A DNA stretch of 64,000 nucleotides from JAEXOD01 sp043805435 (GCA_043805435.1 JAZDHY010000121.1:52933-116932), one strand, 5' to 3'; shown: positions 1-11,232, counted from the first letter of the stretch. Notes: generated by a model from the sequence alone, not told the origin. Program-made: numbers and translations.

Positions 1-1
1 T

Positions 2-3000
2 GTAGGAACGCAAAAAAATATTACATGGACAAGCAATAATGTAACAAATGTTAAAATTGAATATACCACAAATAGCGGCACGGATTGGTTTGTGATAAAC
101 GCAAGCACACCTGCTGCAGCCGGTTTGTTTGTTTGGGACATTCCAAATGCGGTTTCATCTAATTGTAAAGTAAGAATAAGCGATGCGGCAGAACCAGCCA
201 TAATTGATGAAAGCAATGGGTTGTTTTCTATTTATCAGCCTGCAATTCTTGTAACATCACCTGATGGTGGTGAAAATTGGCGTGTTGGCACAAATCAAAA
301 TATCACTTGGAATAGCAATAATATAACAAGTGTAAAAATAGAATATACTACAAATAACGGTACGGAATGGCTAAATGTAATTGCAAGCACACCGGCAAAT
401 ACCGGTAGTTATGTTTGGACAATACCGAATACTGTTTCAAGTAATTGCAAAGTAAAAATAAGTGATGTTGTTGAACCGACATTAAATGATATAAGTAATG
501 CAATATTTTCCATCTTTCAACCTACTATAACAGTTATTTCACCTAATGGTGGAGAAAGCTGGCAGATAGGCACAAACCAAAGCATTACATGGACAAGTAC
601 CAATATAACCAATGTTAAAATTGAATATACTTTAAATGATGGTACGGATTGGAATTTGGTAACTGCAAGTACAGATGCTTTGACAGGCAGCTATTTGTGG
701 ACAGTTCCAAATTCTGTAAGCGCAAATTGTAAAATAAGGATTAGTGATGTTTTAGAACCGGGGATGTACGACTTAAGCAATAATTCCTTTACAATATTTA
801 ACCCCGGCGTTACCGTAACAAGCCCTAACGGCGGTGAAAATTGGCGAAATGGCACGCAAAAGGTTATTACTTGGGTAAGCAATAATATTGCAAATGTTAA
901 ATTAGAATATAGTACAAATAGCGGAACTGATTGGTTTACAATTATTGCAAGTACGCCGGCTGCAATTGGTACTTATGATTGGACGGTTCCAAATACAGTT
1001 TCTTCGACATGTATAATAAGGATTAGCGATGTTTTAGATGTTAATGTTTTTGATGTAAGTAATGCCACTTTTACAATTTACCAACCTGCATTAACCGTAA
1101 GCAGTCCTGATGGCGGTGAAATATGGCGGGCAGGTACAATACATAACATAACTTGGGTAAATAATTTTGTAACAAATGCAAAAATTGAATATTCAACCAA
1201 TAACGGAACTGATTGGTTAATCGTAACTGAATCCACGCCGGCAAATACAGGTACTTATGCTTGGACGGTCCCCGGTACGGTTTCTGCAAGTTGTAAAGTA
1301 CGCATCAGCGATGCTTTAGAACCCGCAATTTTTGATATTAGTAATAACGTGTTTGAAATATATCAACCCGGTGTTACTTTAACCAGTCCTAATGGTGGGG
1401 AATTATGGCGTGTTGGTACTCTTCAAAATATTACTTGGAATAGCATAAATATTGTAAATATTAAATTGGAATATACAGTAAACAACGGAAATAATTGGCA
1501 GCAAATAGTTACCGATATTCCTGCCTCACAAGGAAGTTATCAATGGACAATACCAAATACGGTTGGTTTAAATTGTAAGGTTAGAATTAGTGATGTTCTT
1601 GAACCGGATTTAAATGATGTAAGCAATAATGTTTTTACAATTTATCAGCCCGGAATAACTATAAGTAGTCCTAATGGGGGCGAAAATTGGCGGGTAGGTA
1701 CGCAGCAAAATATAACATGGAACAGCAATAACATTGCAAGTTTAAATCTTGAGTATTCAACCGATAATGGATTATTGTGGCTTCCAATAGTTTCAGGAGT
1801 ACCCGGTTCTACAGGAAGTTATGCGTGGATAATTCCAAATACTCCTTCAATAAATTGTATAGTAAAAATTAGTGATGTTTTGGAACCTGCAATTAATGAT
1901 ACAAGTGATATGAAGTTTGTTATTTTTCAACCGGCAATAACTTTAGCAACACCAAACGGCGGTGAATTGTGGCGGGTTGGTGCCGAAGAAAATATCACAT
2001 GGATTAGTAACAGTATAAATGATATAACTATTGAATATACAACTAATAATGGAATTAATTGGATATTGATTGTTGATTCCGTTTCGGCATCATCTAATAG
2101 TTATGCGTGGACTATACCAAATACAGTTTCCGGAAATTGTAAAGTAAAAATTAGTGACATGCACGAACTATCGCTTAATGACTTAAGCAATAATGTATTT
2201 ACAATCTACCAACCTAATATTACGGTTACAAGTCCTAACGGAAGTGAACTTTGGAGAGTAGGTACAAATCAGAATATTACATGGATAAGTACAAATATTA
2301 ACAATGTTAAAATAGAATATAGCACAAATAACGGAACCGATTGGGGAGTTATTACCGAAAGTACAGCTGCCAGTATAGGAAGTTTTACATGGCTGATACC
2401 AAATACTGTTTCGGCTAATTGCAGAGTAAAAATTAGCGATGTGCTGGAACCTACAATGGTGGACGAAAGTAACGGCAAATTTACTATCTATCAACCTGCC
2501 CTTGCGGTTATTTCACCTAATAGAGGAGAAAGCTGGCGTGTAGGAACAACACAACAAATTAAATGGACAAGTAATAATATTGCTAATATTAAAATTGAAT
2601 ATACTATTGATAATGGAATTAACTGGTCGGTAGTAACCGCATTAACCGCAGCGCACACAGGAATTTATTCTTGGGTTATTCCTAATGCGGTATCGGCTAA
2701 TTGCAAAATTAAAATCAGCGATATCAGCGAACTTACAATGAATGACGAAAGTGACAGCCTTTTTGCAATATTTCAACCCGGAATAATATTAACAAGTCCA
2801 AACGGTGGTGAAAATTGGCGTGCAACCTCGGAACAAAATATCACTTGGCAAAGCAACAATATTACAAATGTAAAAATTGAATATTCAACAAATAACGGTT
2901 TGAATTGGTTAGTTGTTAAATCAAGTACTCCGACTGCTACGGGTTTATATGCTTGGACTGTGCCTGTTACTGTTTCGGCTTCTTGTAAGGTAAGAATAAG

Positions 3001-6000
3001 CGATGTAAATGAAGTAACAATGAATGATGTAAGTGATGGAGTTTTTTCAATTTATCAACCCGGAATTACGGTTACCAGTCCAAACGGTAACGAAAATTGG
3101 CGTATTGGTACTCAGCAGGCTATTACTTGGACAAGTGTTAATATAAGCAATGTAAAATTAGAATATACAACAAATAACGGAATAAGCTGGATTGAAATAA
3201 TTGCAAGTGTACCCGATAGTACTAATAGTTACAGCTGGCTTGTGCCAAATACAGCATCAAATAATTGTAAAGTTAGAGTTAGTAATGTTGTTGAGCCGGC
3301 AGTAAAAGATGAAAGTAATTCTACATTTGTCATTTATCAACCATCAATAACACTTAATAAACCGAATGGCGGAGAAAAATGGCGTGTAGGTACAAACCAA
3401 AATATTACGTGGGTGAGCAGTTATATAACAAAAATCAAACTTGAATATTCTGCAAATGTTGATACAACATGGCATGTTATAGTTGCAAATTTGGATGCTG
3501 CCGCTGGAACTTACAAATGGACAATACCAAATGCGGTATCCAAAAATTGCAAAGTACGTATTAGCGATGCGTCCGAACCAACAATGAAAGATGAAAGTGA
3601 TAATCTTTTTACAATATATCAGCCTGCCATTACTGTAACTAGTCCGGTTGAAGGCGATTATTGGCGTGTTGGCACGCAAAAAGAAATTGCTTGGACAAGC
3701 AACGATATTGATAATATTAAAATTGAATATACAATTAATAACGGTACTAATTGGATTACAGTTGCAGCAAGTGTTTTGGCAAGTACCGGTAAGTATAATT
3801 GGGTCATTCCAAACACTCCTAGCATAAATTGTAAAGTCCGATTAAGTGATGCAAACGATGTTGTTGTAAATATGGTAAGTGATAGCACGTTTACAATATA
3901 TCAACCTACAATTATGGTCTTAACCCCTAATGGAAATGAAAATTGGCGTATTGGTACTGAACAAAATATCACATGGCAGAGTACAAATATTGTAAATGTT
4001 AAAATAGAATATTCTACAAACAGCGGAGTTGAATGGACAACAGTTATTGCAAGCACAAATGGTGCAAGCGGAAAATATGTGTGGACAATTCCAAATACCG
4101 AATCAACTACATGTAAAGTAAGAGTAAGCGATGTATTAGAACCTACAATGTATGATGTAAGTAATGGTACATTTAGAATTTATCAAGCCAACATTACCAT
4201 TACTGCTCCAAACGGTGGTGAAAAGTGGCGGGCAGGAGAATTAGAAAGTATTACATGGACAAGCACCAACGTATCGGAAGTAAAAATAGAATATACCACA
4301 AATGATACAACTAATTGGGTTGCTGTAATTGCGGGAATCCCTGCCGGCTCGGGAAAATATACATGGTCTGTACCTAATACTCCGGCGTATGTAACCCGAG
4401 TACGTGTAAGTGATGTAACAACACCAAAAGTATTTGATGTGAGTGACAATGTATTTACAATATTCCAATCAACCCTAAATTTAACCTCTCCTAATGGCGG
4501 TGAAATATGGCGTGGTGGATCAAAGAAAAATATTACTTGGACGAGCCTCAATATTGAAAATGTTAATATTGAATATACAATTAATAACGGTGCAAGCTGG
4601 TTTGTTGCGGCACAAAACTTACCGGCTTCGGGCGGAACTTACGAATGGACTTTACCTAGTGATGTATCTTCGGTAGGCTGTAAAATAAGGATAAGTGATG
4701 CTTCTTCAGCTTCTGTATTTGATATTAGCAACGCCGTATTTACAATAAATAAAGCAACGTTATTATTATCTACACCTAACGGTGGTGAAAACTGGAGAGT
4801 GGGAGTTAATCATTATATCGTTTGGTCGGGGAATAATATACAATCAATTAAAATTGAATATTCGACTGATAGCGGTAATAGCTGGTTATTGATTGCTTCG
4901 GATGTTTCTGCCGCCTCAAATTCGTATGTGTGGAATGTATCTACTACGGTATCTGAAAATTGTAAAATTAAAGTTAGTGATATGGAAGATTATAATATAA
5001 ATGCAATAAGTAAAAATATTTTCACAATATCACTAACGGGAATTAAATTGTTATTGCCAAACGGAACCGAATATTGGCGTGCAGGATCAAGTCATTATAT
5101 AACTTGGCAAACTAGTGAATTGGCTAACCTAAAACTTGAATATTCGGTTGATGGTGGTGCCGGCTGGAATACAATTGCTTCAAATGTTTCGGCAAATACT
5201 AAGTTTTATAATTGGGTTATACCTGGTAATTTCCTTTCTAAAAACTGTAAGGTACGTGTAAGTGATCAAACACATACAATATATAATGATTTTAGCGATT
5301 CGGTATTTACTATTTATCAGCCTTCCATAACATTGCTTACACCTAACGGCGGCGAGGAATATCAGATTGGAATTGGCAACAATATTTCTTGGATAAGCAA
5401 CGATGTTGATAATATTAAAATTGAGCTTACTACAAATGCAGGGGCAACATGGAACAATATTGTTGGAAGCGTAACCGCATCGGTTGGTAATTACAGCTGG
5501 ATGACACTTACAAATGCTTCCATACAATGCAAAGTAAGATTAAGTGCAGTTGAAGAAAGTTCGATTAACGATATGAGTGCACAACGATTTATAACTTTCA
5601 AATATCCCGAAAGGATAACGCTTAAAAAGACAATAAACTTTGGCGAGGTTACAGAAAAAAGCAGTTATAAAATTATTGGACTGCCGGGAGACATTAATCT
5701 GCCTATAGTTGAAACAATAAGCGGAACATACAAAACAGACTGGAAAGCGTTTTACGATAATGGTAATACGGAAAGTTATTATCTTGAATATGACGGAACG
5801 GAAACATTTAACTTTAAACCGGGTAGAGCTTTTTGGATTACAAGCAGAAACGGTGTAGTTGTTTCTAACGAACAAAACACGGTACGTATTGATAGTAGTA
5901 ATTATTATGCAATTCCTTTACATGCAGGATGGAATATCATTTCCTCACCGTTTGAAAAACCTGTAAACTGGAGTAATGTAATAAAAGGAAACGCAATAAC

Positions 6001-6907
6001 ATTAAATCCATTATTATACGGATGGAATGGTGCTTGGGTAAGTTCTGTAAGTGTTATGAATCCTTATGAAGGTTATTATTTTTATAATGCACATAACCGA
6101 ACGGAATTAAAATTACCATATAGTCCTACCGGTGCAGCAAATACGTTATTGGCTAAAGGGAATATAAATAATAAAGAAATTGTTATTGAATTGTTAAAAA
6201 ATAGCGAATCTGTTTCTTTGGTATCCGCTTCAATAAATGACTCGGCAAGTGTGGATTTTGACGAACACGATTATTACGCAGCCCCGGGAAATTTTGAAGA
6301 TATAAGCTTTAAAATATATAATAATAATTTAAGCAGCAGTTATAAATATTTGTTTGCAGATACACGTCCGCTGATTGAAGAAGGACAGATGTTTGATTTG
6401 CAGACAAAAAATAATACCGGTAGTCCTTTGGAAATGGTTTGGAATACTATACCCGAAATATATAAAGATTATGAGACTTATTTGGTTGATAGAAGAATAA
6501 ATAAGTTTTATGATTTAAAAACAATAAATAAAATTGAGCTTCCGGCTTATTATAAAGAAAATAGTTTTAGTTTATTAATCGGTTCTGAAAATTATATTAA
6601 CGGAATAAAAGAAAGTTTATTGCCAAGCGAATATATATTATATCAAAATTATCCAAACCCGTTTAATGCCGGTACAGTAATAAGATATAGTTTGCCTTTT
6701 GAAAGCGAGATTAACATTACATTATATAATATTGTTGGCCAAGTGGTAAAAGAAATGATAAGCACCAAACAAACGGCAGGATATTACGAACAACAGATAC
6801 AAATGAACAATTTTGCAAGCGGAGTTTATTTTTACCAAATTAACGCAAAGTCTATTGACGGAAAACATAATTATAGTACCACCAAAAAGATGGTGCTATT
6901 GAAATAA
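2..6907 (+). CDS. Giant Kre9/KNH-repeat surface protein with T9SS sorting domain (5' end outside window)
   Basis: The reading frame is open from base 2, so the true start lies outside the window; an internal ATG at 92 is not the start. At least 2,300 residues are visible. They hold one partial and nineteen full units of about 94 residues, each with an SPNGGExWRVGT opening, an ITW strand, KIEYxTNxGxxW, a YxWxIPN strand and a CKVRISD...FxIYQP close. This pattern fits the Kre9/KNH Ser-Thr-rich family of Ig-like beta-sandwich repeats. From about base 5590 follows a different module with a GWNIISSPF signature (around 5930-5950). The last roughly 90 residues carry YQNYPNPFNAGT and end in KKMVLLK, a T9SS type A sorting domain. 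The protein is therefore probably exported across the outer membrane and anchored at or released from the surface, as an adhesin or stalk-like spacer. The exact function is unknown, and the N-terminal part may hold a catalytic or binding domain that cannot be seen. Confidence 0.9.
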   Translation, partial: VGTQKNITWTSNNVTNVKIEYTTNSGTDWFVINASTPAAAGLFVWDIPNAVSSNCKVRISDAAEPAIIDESNGLFSIYQPAILVTSPDGGENWRVGTNQNITWNSNNITSVKIEYTTNNGTEWLNVIASTPANTGSYVWTIPNTVSSNCKVKISDVVEPTLNDISNAIFSIFQPTITVISPNGGESWQIGTNQSITWTSTNITNVKIEYTLNDGTDWNLVTASTDALTGSYLWTVPNSVSANCKIRISDVLEPGMYDLSNNSFTIFNPGVTVTSPNGGENWRNGTQKVITWVSNNIANVKLEYSTNSGTDWFTIIASTPAAIGTYDWTVPNTVSSTCIIRISDVLDVNVFDVSNATFTIYQPALTVSSPDGGEIWRAGTIHNITWVNNFVTNAKIEYSTNNGTDWLIVTESTPANTGTYAWTVPGTVSASCKVRISDALEPAIFDISNNVFEIYQPGVTLTSPNGGELWRVGTLQNITWNSINIVNIKLEYTVNNGNNWQQIVTDIPASQGSYQWTIPNTVGLNCKVRISDVLEPDLNDVSNNVFTIYQPGITISSPNGGENWRVGTQQNITWNSNNIASLNLEYSTDNGLLWLPIVSGVPGSTGSYAWIIPNTPSINCIVKISDVLEPAINDTSDMKFVIFQPAITLATPNGGELWRVGAEENITWISNSINDITIEYTTNNGINWILIVDSVSASSNSYAWTIPNTVSGNCKVKISDMHELSLNDLSNNVFTIYQPNITVTSPNGSELWRVGTNQNITWISTNINNVKIEYSTNNGTDWGVITESTAASIGSFTWLIPNTVSANCRVKISDVLEPTMVDESNGKFTIYQPALAVISPNRGESWRVGTTQQIKWTSNNIANIKIEYTIDNGINWSVVTALTAAHTGIYSWVIPNAVSANCKIKISDISELTMNDESDSLFAIFQPGIILTSPNGGENWRATSEQNITWQSNNITNVKIEYSTNNGLNWLVVKSSTPTATGLYAWTVPVTVSASCKVRISDVNEVTMNDVSDGVFSIYQPGITVTSPNGNENWRIGTQQAITWTSVNISNVKLEYTTNNGISWIEIIASVPDSTNSYSWLVPNTASNNCKVRVSNVVEPAVKDESNSTFVIYQPSITLNKPNGGEKWRVGTNQNITWVSSYITKIKLEYSANVDTTWHVIVANLDAAAGTYKWTIPNAVSKNCKVRISDASEPTMKDESDNLFTIYQPAITVTSPVEGDYWRVGTQKEIAWTSNDIDNIKIEYTINNGTNWITVAASVLASTGKYNWVIPNTPSINCKVRLSDANDVVVNMVSDSTFTIYQPTIMVLTPNGNENWRIGTEQNITWQSTNIVNVKIEYSTNSGVEWTTVIASTNGASGKYVWTIPNTESTTCKVRVSDVLEPTMYDVSNGTFRIYQANITITAPNGGEKWRAGELESITWTSTNVSEVKIEYTTNDTTNWVAVIAGIPAGSGKYTWSVPNTPAYVTRVRVSDVTTPKVFDVSDNVFTIFQSTLNLTSPNGGEIWRGGSKKNITWTSLNIENVNIEYTINNGASWFVAAQNLPASGGTYEWTLPSDVSSVGCKIRISDASSASVFDISNAVFTINKATLLLSTPNGGENWRVGVNHYIVWSGNNIQSIKIEYSTDSGNSWLLIASDVSAASNSYVWNVSTTVSENCKIKVSDMEDYNINAISKNIFTISLTGIKLLLPNGTEYWRAGSSHYITWQTSELANLKLEYSVDGGAGWNTIASNVSANTKFYNWVIPGNFLSKNCKVRVSDQTHTIYNDFSDSVFTIYQPSITLLTPNGGEEYQIGIGNNISWISNDVDNIKIELTTNAGATWNNIVGSVTASVGNYSWMTLTNASIQCKVRLSAVEESSINDMSAQRFITFKYPERITLKKTINFGEVTEKSSYKIIGLPGDINLPIVETISGTYKTDWKAFYDNGNTESYYLEYDGTETFNFKPGRAFWITSRNGVVVSNEQNTVRIDSSNYYAIPLHAGWNIISSPFEKPVNWSNVIKGNAITLNPLLYGWNGAWVSSVSVMNPYEGYYFYNAHNRTELKLPYSPTGAANTLLAKGNINNKEIVIELLKNSESVSLVSASINDSASVDFDEHDYYAAPGNFEDISFKIYNNNLSSSYKYLFADTRPLIEEGQMFDLQTKNNTGSPLEMVWNTIPEIYKDYETYLVDRRINKFYDLKTINKIELPAYYKENSFSLLIGSENYINGIKESLLPSEYILYQNYPNPFNAGTVIRYSLPFESEINITLYNIVGQVVKEMISTKQTAGYYEQQIQMNNFASGVYFYQINAKSIDGKHNYSTTKKMVLLK

Positions 6908-7100
6908 AGTAAGGTTAAGTGTTGAAGGTTAAAGTTTAAGTTAAAAAATAAAATTATTTTTAATTAAAACAAAACAATAATTCCGAATTTTGCAATAGAA
7001 AGTAATAGCATTAATATTTAACCGATAAGTGAGGAAAAGAATCAGGGTAGAAGCCCGATGTTTTTGTAGGTGCTTGCGCTAAAAAGAGATTGGATAAAAC

Positions 7101-7126
7101 AAAAAGGGCCCAAAATGAGCCCTTTT
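7101..7126 (-). terminator. Intrinsic terminator of the propeller gene
   Basis: A hairpin with arms AAAAGGGC (7102-7109) and GCCCTTTT (7119-7126) lies just beyond the stop of the minus-strand propeller gene. Read on the minus strand it is followed by a T-rich run. It lies between two convergent genes and may also stop plus-strand transcription. Confidence 0.75.
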
Positions 7127-7132
7127 GGAGTG

Positions 7133-9286
7133 TTATTTTAACAATAATAATTTTCTCGTTTCGCTAAATGAGCCGGATACGATTCGGTAAAAATAAGTTC
7201 CCGATGATTGTTTAGAACCGTCAAAATTTACTTCATAAGTCCCCGCATTTTTGAATCCATTCACTAAGGAAATAACTTCTTTCCCTAAAACATCATAGAC
7301 CTTTAAAGTAACAATGTTTGATAAAGGAATTGAGTACTTAATTGTTGTTGTAGGATTAAACGGATTTGGGTAATTGGGGGCCAACAGATAATCGGTTGGT
7401 GTTTCAATAATTTGATTTTCGGCAACATTAACAACACCACCTTCTTTGTAAACCGCAACACCACCTCCATTAGTTCCTATTATTTTGTTATCTTTACTGT
7501 CAATGGAAATATCAGTTATCTGATTGTTAGGTAATCCCGAATTAGATGAATTAAAAATTATCCAATTTGTACCATCGTATTTTATTAAACCACCCTCATC
7601 AGTCCCAACCCATTTATTATCTAAATTGTCAACAACTACAGAAGTCACCACATTATCCGGCAATGCTGTATTAGACTTGTTATAAACTGTCCAATTGTTT
7701 CCATCATATTTTACCAAACCCGCGTTGGTGCCCAGCCATTTATTGCCCATATTATCTATGGCAACATCTCTCACGCCATTATCCGGCAATCCGGAATTAG
7801 AAGTATTGTAAACTGTCCAGTTAGTGTCGTCAAATTTTACTAATCCCCCGTTATAAGCTCCAATCCATTTGTTGTTTTGTTCGTCTATACTTATTTCCGA
7901 TATAGTATTGATTGGTAACCCAGAGTTAGTTTTATTATAAACTGTCCAATTTGTTCCATCAAATTTTGCTAATCCCCCTTGTCTAATTCCAATCCATTTA
8001 TTGTTCATTTTATCTACCTTGATGGTGGTAACAATATTTACCGGCACTCCGGAATTAACTACATAACAGTTCATCCAATTTGTTCCATCAAATTGTGTCA
8101 AGCCTGAAAGGTCTGTCCCTACCCATTTAAAGTTCGAACTGTCAATATCTATTGCATACACAGTATTTTCCGGTAATCCTGAATTAGCTTTATTATAAAT
8201 TGTCCAATTGGCTCCATCGTGTTTTGCTAACCCACCGCCATCAGTTCCAATCCATTTGACGTCCTGTTTGTCAACAACCATTGAAAAAACAACGTTATTA
8301 ATTAATCCAGAATTAGATGTATTATAAACTGTCCAATTTGTTCCGTCAAATTTTACTAATCCTCTATAAGTCCCAAACCATTTATTTCCATTTCCGTCAA
8401 TGACTATTGTTTGAACGGAATTATCCGGTAACCCAGAACTAGATTTATTGTAAACCGTCCAATTTGTTCCATCCAATTTTGCTAAATCATTTAAAGTTCC
8501 AATCCATTTAACTCCGTTTCGGTCAATGGTTATCGATAAAACATTATTATCCGGTAATTCGGAATTAAACAAATCATAAACCGTCCAATTCGTTCCGTCA
8601 AATTTTATTAAACCACTACCCAATGTTCCTATCCATTTATTACTAGAATTATCAATGGTTATAGCAGCTATATTATAATCTAGCGCACTCGAATTTGATG
8701 AGTTATAAACCGTCCAAGTTGTTCCATCAAATTTTACCAAACCTTCATAATCACAGCCAACCCAAATTATATCCGAATTTTCTACTGCAATTGCAGTAAT
8801 AAAATTAAAAGGTAAATCTGTATTAGATGTATTATAAACCGTCCAAGTTGTTCCATCGTATTTTACTACTCCATCTCCCTCCGTTCCTAACCATTTATTG
8901 CCCATGCTGTCAATTGCAATTGCATTTATGCAATTATTTGGCAAATCGGAATTTGTAGTGTTATAAACCGTCCAAGTTGTTCCATCATATTTTGCTAATC
9001 CACCACCTGATGTTCCAATCCATTTATTACCAAAACGATCTATAGCCATAGCTTTTATATAATTATTAGGTAATCCGGAATTAGCATTGTTAAAAAACTC
9101 AACAAATCCGGTTGTTATGTTTAATTTTACCAGACCAACATTAGTTCCGGCATAAATATAATCGCCCTGTTCCACTAAGCACTTAATATTATAACCAAAT
9201 GAATATTGTATCCATTCCGGGTTTTGTGCATTTAATACCGAAAGTGATGAATAAATTAACAAAACGACAACAAATATTTTTTTCAT
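7133..9286 (-). CDS. Secreted two-component-regulator-type beta-propeller protein with T9SS domain
   Basis: A 717-residue protein with a clear signal peptide (MKKIFVVVLLIYSSLSVLNA). About twelve repeats of roughly 41 residues follow, each of the form KWIGTxGGGLxKFDGTNWTVYNxSNSGLPDN. These match the Reg_prop units that form sensor propellers in hybrid two-component systems, but no membrane helix, histidine kinase or response-regulator domain follows. The C-terminus has NYPNPFNPTTTIKYSIP and ends in SETRKLLLLK, a T9SS type A sorting domain. The protein is therefore most likely a secreted or surface propeller and not a signalling receptor. The start is supported by an AGGAGAGG sequence just upstream. 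It is convergent with the giant repeat protein. The ligand is unknown. Confidence 0.88.
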   Translation of the reverse strand: MKKIFVVVLLIYSSLSVLNAQNPEWIQYSFGYNIKCLVEQGDYIYAGTNVGLVKLNITTGFVEFFNNANSGLPNNYIKAMAIDRFGNKWIGTSGGGLAKYDGTTWTVYNTTNSDLPNNCINAIAIDSMGNKWLGTEGDGVVKYDGTTWTVYNTSNTDLPFNFITAIAVENSDIIWVGCDYEGLVKFDGTTWTVYNSSNSSALDYNIAAITIDNSSNKWIGTLGSGLIKFDGTNWTVYDLFNSELPDNNVLSITIDRNGVKWIGTLNDLAKLDGTNWTVYNKSSSGLPDNSVQTIVIDGNGNKWFGTYRGLVKFDGTNWTVYNTSNSGLINNVVFSMVVDKQDVKWIGTDGGGLAKHDGANWTIYNKANSGLPENTVYAIDIDSSNFKWVGTDLSGLTQFDGTNWMNCYVVNSGVPVNIVTTIKVDKMNNKWIGIRQGGLAKFDGTNWTVYNKTNSGLPINTISEISIDEQNNKWIGAYNGGLVKFDDTNWTVYNTSNSGLPDNGVRDVAIDNMGNKWLGTNAGLVKYDGNNWTVYNKSNTALPDNVVTSVVVDNLDNKWVGTDEGGLIKYDGTNWIIFNSSNSGLPNNQITDISIDSKDNKIIGTNGGGVAVYKEGGVVNVAENQIIETPTDYLLAPNYPNPFNPTTTIKYSIPLSNIVTLKVYDVLGKEVISLVNGFKNAGTYEVNFDGSKQSSGTYFYRIVSGSFSETRKLLLLK

Positions 9287-10053
9287 TACCTCTCCTATTT
9301 CAAAATTTTTTTCCCTTTAGTTGACTCTTATCTGTTATAGCTTATATTGAGAAAATTATTAAAATAATTCCCGTAATTACAATTAGAAATAATATTAATT
9401 ATAAATACAATATATTACTCTCTACAATCTTATACAAAATCAATATGTGCTTTAGAATTTATAAATTGTATTTCATCGTGCAGATAATTTCAAAGCACCA
9501 CGTGAATTCACTAATATTTGCGTTGTCATAAAATATGGTGGCAAAACAGTTCTCGTTTTTGGGTTTAGGGAAACGATTATAATTAAAACCAGGCATACAA
9601 TCATCTTTTTATTCCCATAATGCTGTAGAAAATTCCGCAAATATTTTCACAAGCGAATATATTAAATATTATTTACTCAGTCAATACATTAATTGTTGTT
9701 CCACAAAAATTGTAGTCAAATTCACCAAAAATATAATAATTGTTATTGGAATATCAAAATAACTAATGGGGATTGTGAAAAACAATTATGTGCATATTTT
9801 TGCAGCAAATATGCAGTAAATATATAAAGCAACAGTACTAAATTACGTCAAGATTCATCATTAATAAATGAAACAACCCGCAATATAAAAGGACGAATAA
9901 AAACAAAGGTAAAATGGGGAATTTATTTTAATTGTATGTGGTTGATGTTTTGTTGTAATGAGAGTGATTAAATTTTATAAAAATATAATAAATTGCATTT
10001 TTATAATTTACTCTTTAATATTGCAAGTCAAAAAAAAAAAGAAAGGAAGAATA
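9287..10053. other. Non-coding divergent region, promoters of propeller and pectate lyase genes
   Basis: This 767-bp gap separates the divergent propeller and PL10 genes. I see no convincing coding sequence or tRNA-like structure. It is very A+T-rich and should contain both promoters and possibly regulator sites, but no element can be assigned with confidence. Confidence 0.5.
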
Positions 10054-11232
10054 ATGAAAAGTAAAAATATAAATTTCATGATTTTTATAATACTGCTTTT
10101 TAGCTTTTTTAACTCAACTGCGCAGACTATAAATAAAGGTTATACTAACCAAAATATAGATTTAAGCGACTTTGATAACAGTGCAAGACATTGGTATTTT
10201 ATAAAAGATAAAGATAAAATTATTGAACCGTTACTTAATCAAAAGCAGTATAATCAGGATGAATATAATTTAATTGCCGAAAATATTTTACTTTTTCAAA
10301 AAAATAATGGCGGCTGGGCAAAAAATTACGATATGCAGGCAATATTAACGGAAGAACAAAAAACGGCTGTAATTAATGATAAAAGCAGATTAAATACATG
10401 TTTTGATAACAGTACAACTTGGGGACAATTAAATTATTTGGCGCAAGTTTATAATAAAACAAAAAATGTAAATTATAAAATAGGTTTTATTAATGGAATA
10501 GACTTTATATTATCGGCACAATATCCAAATGGCGGCTGGCCTCAATTTTATCCCGATACAAGCGGATACGGTAAACATATTACATTTAATGACGGTGCAA
10601 TGATTGGAGTTATGAAGCTGTTAAAAAAAATTGTTGATAAAGATACTATTTATAATATAGTAAACCTAAAGCAATACGATTTGGTAAAAGTGGCTTACTT
10701 AAAAGGAATTGATTGTATATTAAACAGTCAAATTAAATATAAGGATAGTTTATTAGTATGGTGCCAACAACATAATAATATAACATTAGCACCGGTAAAA
10801 GCAAGAGCTTATGAATTAGCTTCAATTTGCAACGGCGAAAGTGCAGAAATTGTGACATTCTTAATGTCAATAAATAATCCTAATAAAGAAACAATTAATT
10901 CTGTTATAAGCGCAGTAAAATGGTTTGAAAAATCCAAGATAAAAGGGATACAAGTAAAAACTATTGAGGCAGAAAAAACGGAATATGAATATTCAACCGG
11001 TACAACAGATAGAATTATTGTAAAAGACAACAATGCTCCTGTTATTTGGGCGCGATATTACGATTTGCAGACTTTAAAGCCTCTGTTTTGCAATAGAGAT
11101 GGAGTTGCAGTTGATTCTTTTGAAAAAGTTGATAGAGAACGAAGGGCGGGTTATGCATGGTATGTTTATGATCCGCAGACAGTTTTAGACAATTATTCGG
11201 CTTGGTTAAAACAGGTTAAAATATCCAATTAA
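10054..11232 (+). CDS. Pectate lyase, PL10 family (PelA type)
   Basis: A 392-residue secreted pectate lyase that would cleave de-esterified homogalacturonan by beta-elimination. An in-frame ATG lies at 9958, but the 32 extra residues end in a lysine run. The ATG at 10054 follows GAAAGGAAGA and gives a clean signal peptide ending in FNSTAQ, so that start is chosen. PL10 hallmarks are visible: NNGGWAKNYD, CFDNSTTWGQLNYLAQVY, NGGWPQFYPD, YGKHITFNDGAM, then WARYYDLQTLKPLFCNRDG and RRAGYAWY near the C-terminus. It has no T9SS domain, unlike several neighbours, so it may act in the periplasm or be released by another route. It opens the pectin locus, 671 bp upstream of the TonB receptor. Its products would feed GH105 and KduI/KduD. 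Confidence 0.9.
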   Translation: MKSKNINFMIFIILLFSFFNSTAQTINKGYTNQNIDLSDFDNSARHWYFIKDKDKIIEPLLNQKQYNQDEYNLIAENILLFQKNNGGWAKNYDMQAILTEEQKTAVINDKSRLNTCFDNSTTWGQLNYLAQVYNKTKNVNYKIGFINGIDFILSAQYPNGGWPQFYPDTSGYGKHITFNDGAMIGVMKLLKKIVDKDTIYNIVNLKQYDLVKVAYLKGIDCILNSQIKYKDSLLVWCQQHNNITLAPVKARAYELASICNGESAEIVTFLMSINNPNKETINSVISAVKWFEKSKIKGIQVKTIEAEKTEYEYSTGTTDRIIVKDNNAPVIWARYYDLQTLKPLFCNRDGVAVDSFEKVDRERRAGYAWYVYDPQTVLDNYSAWLKQVKISN

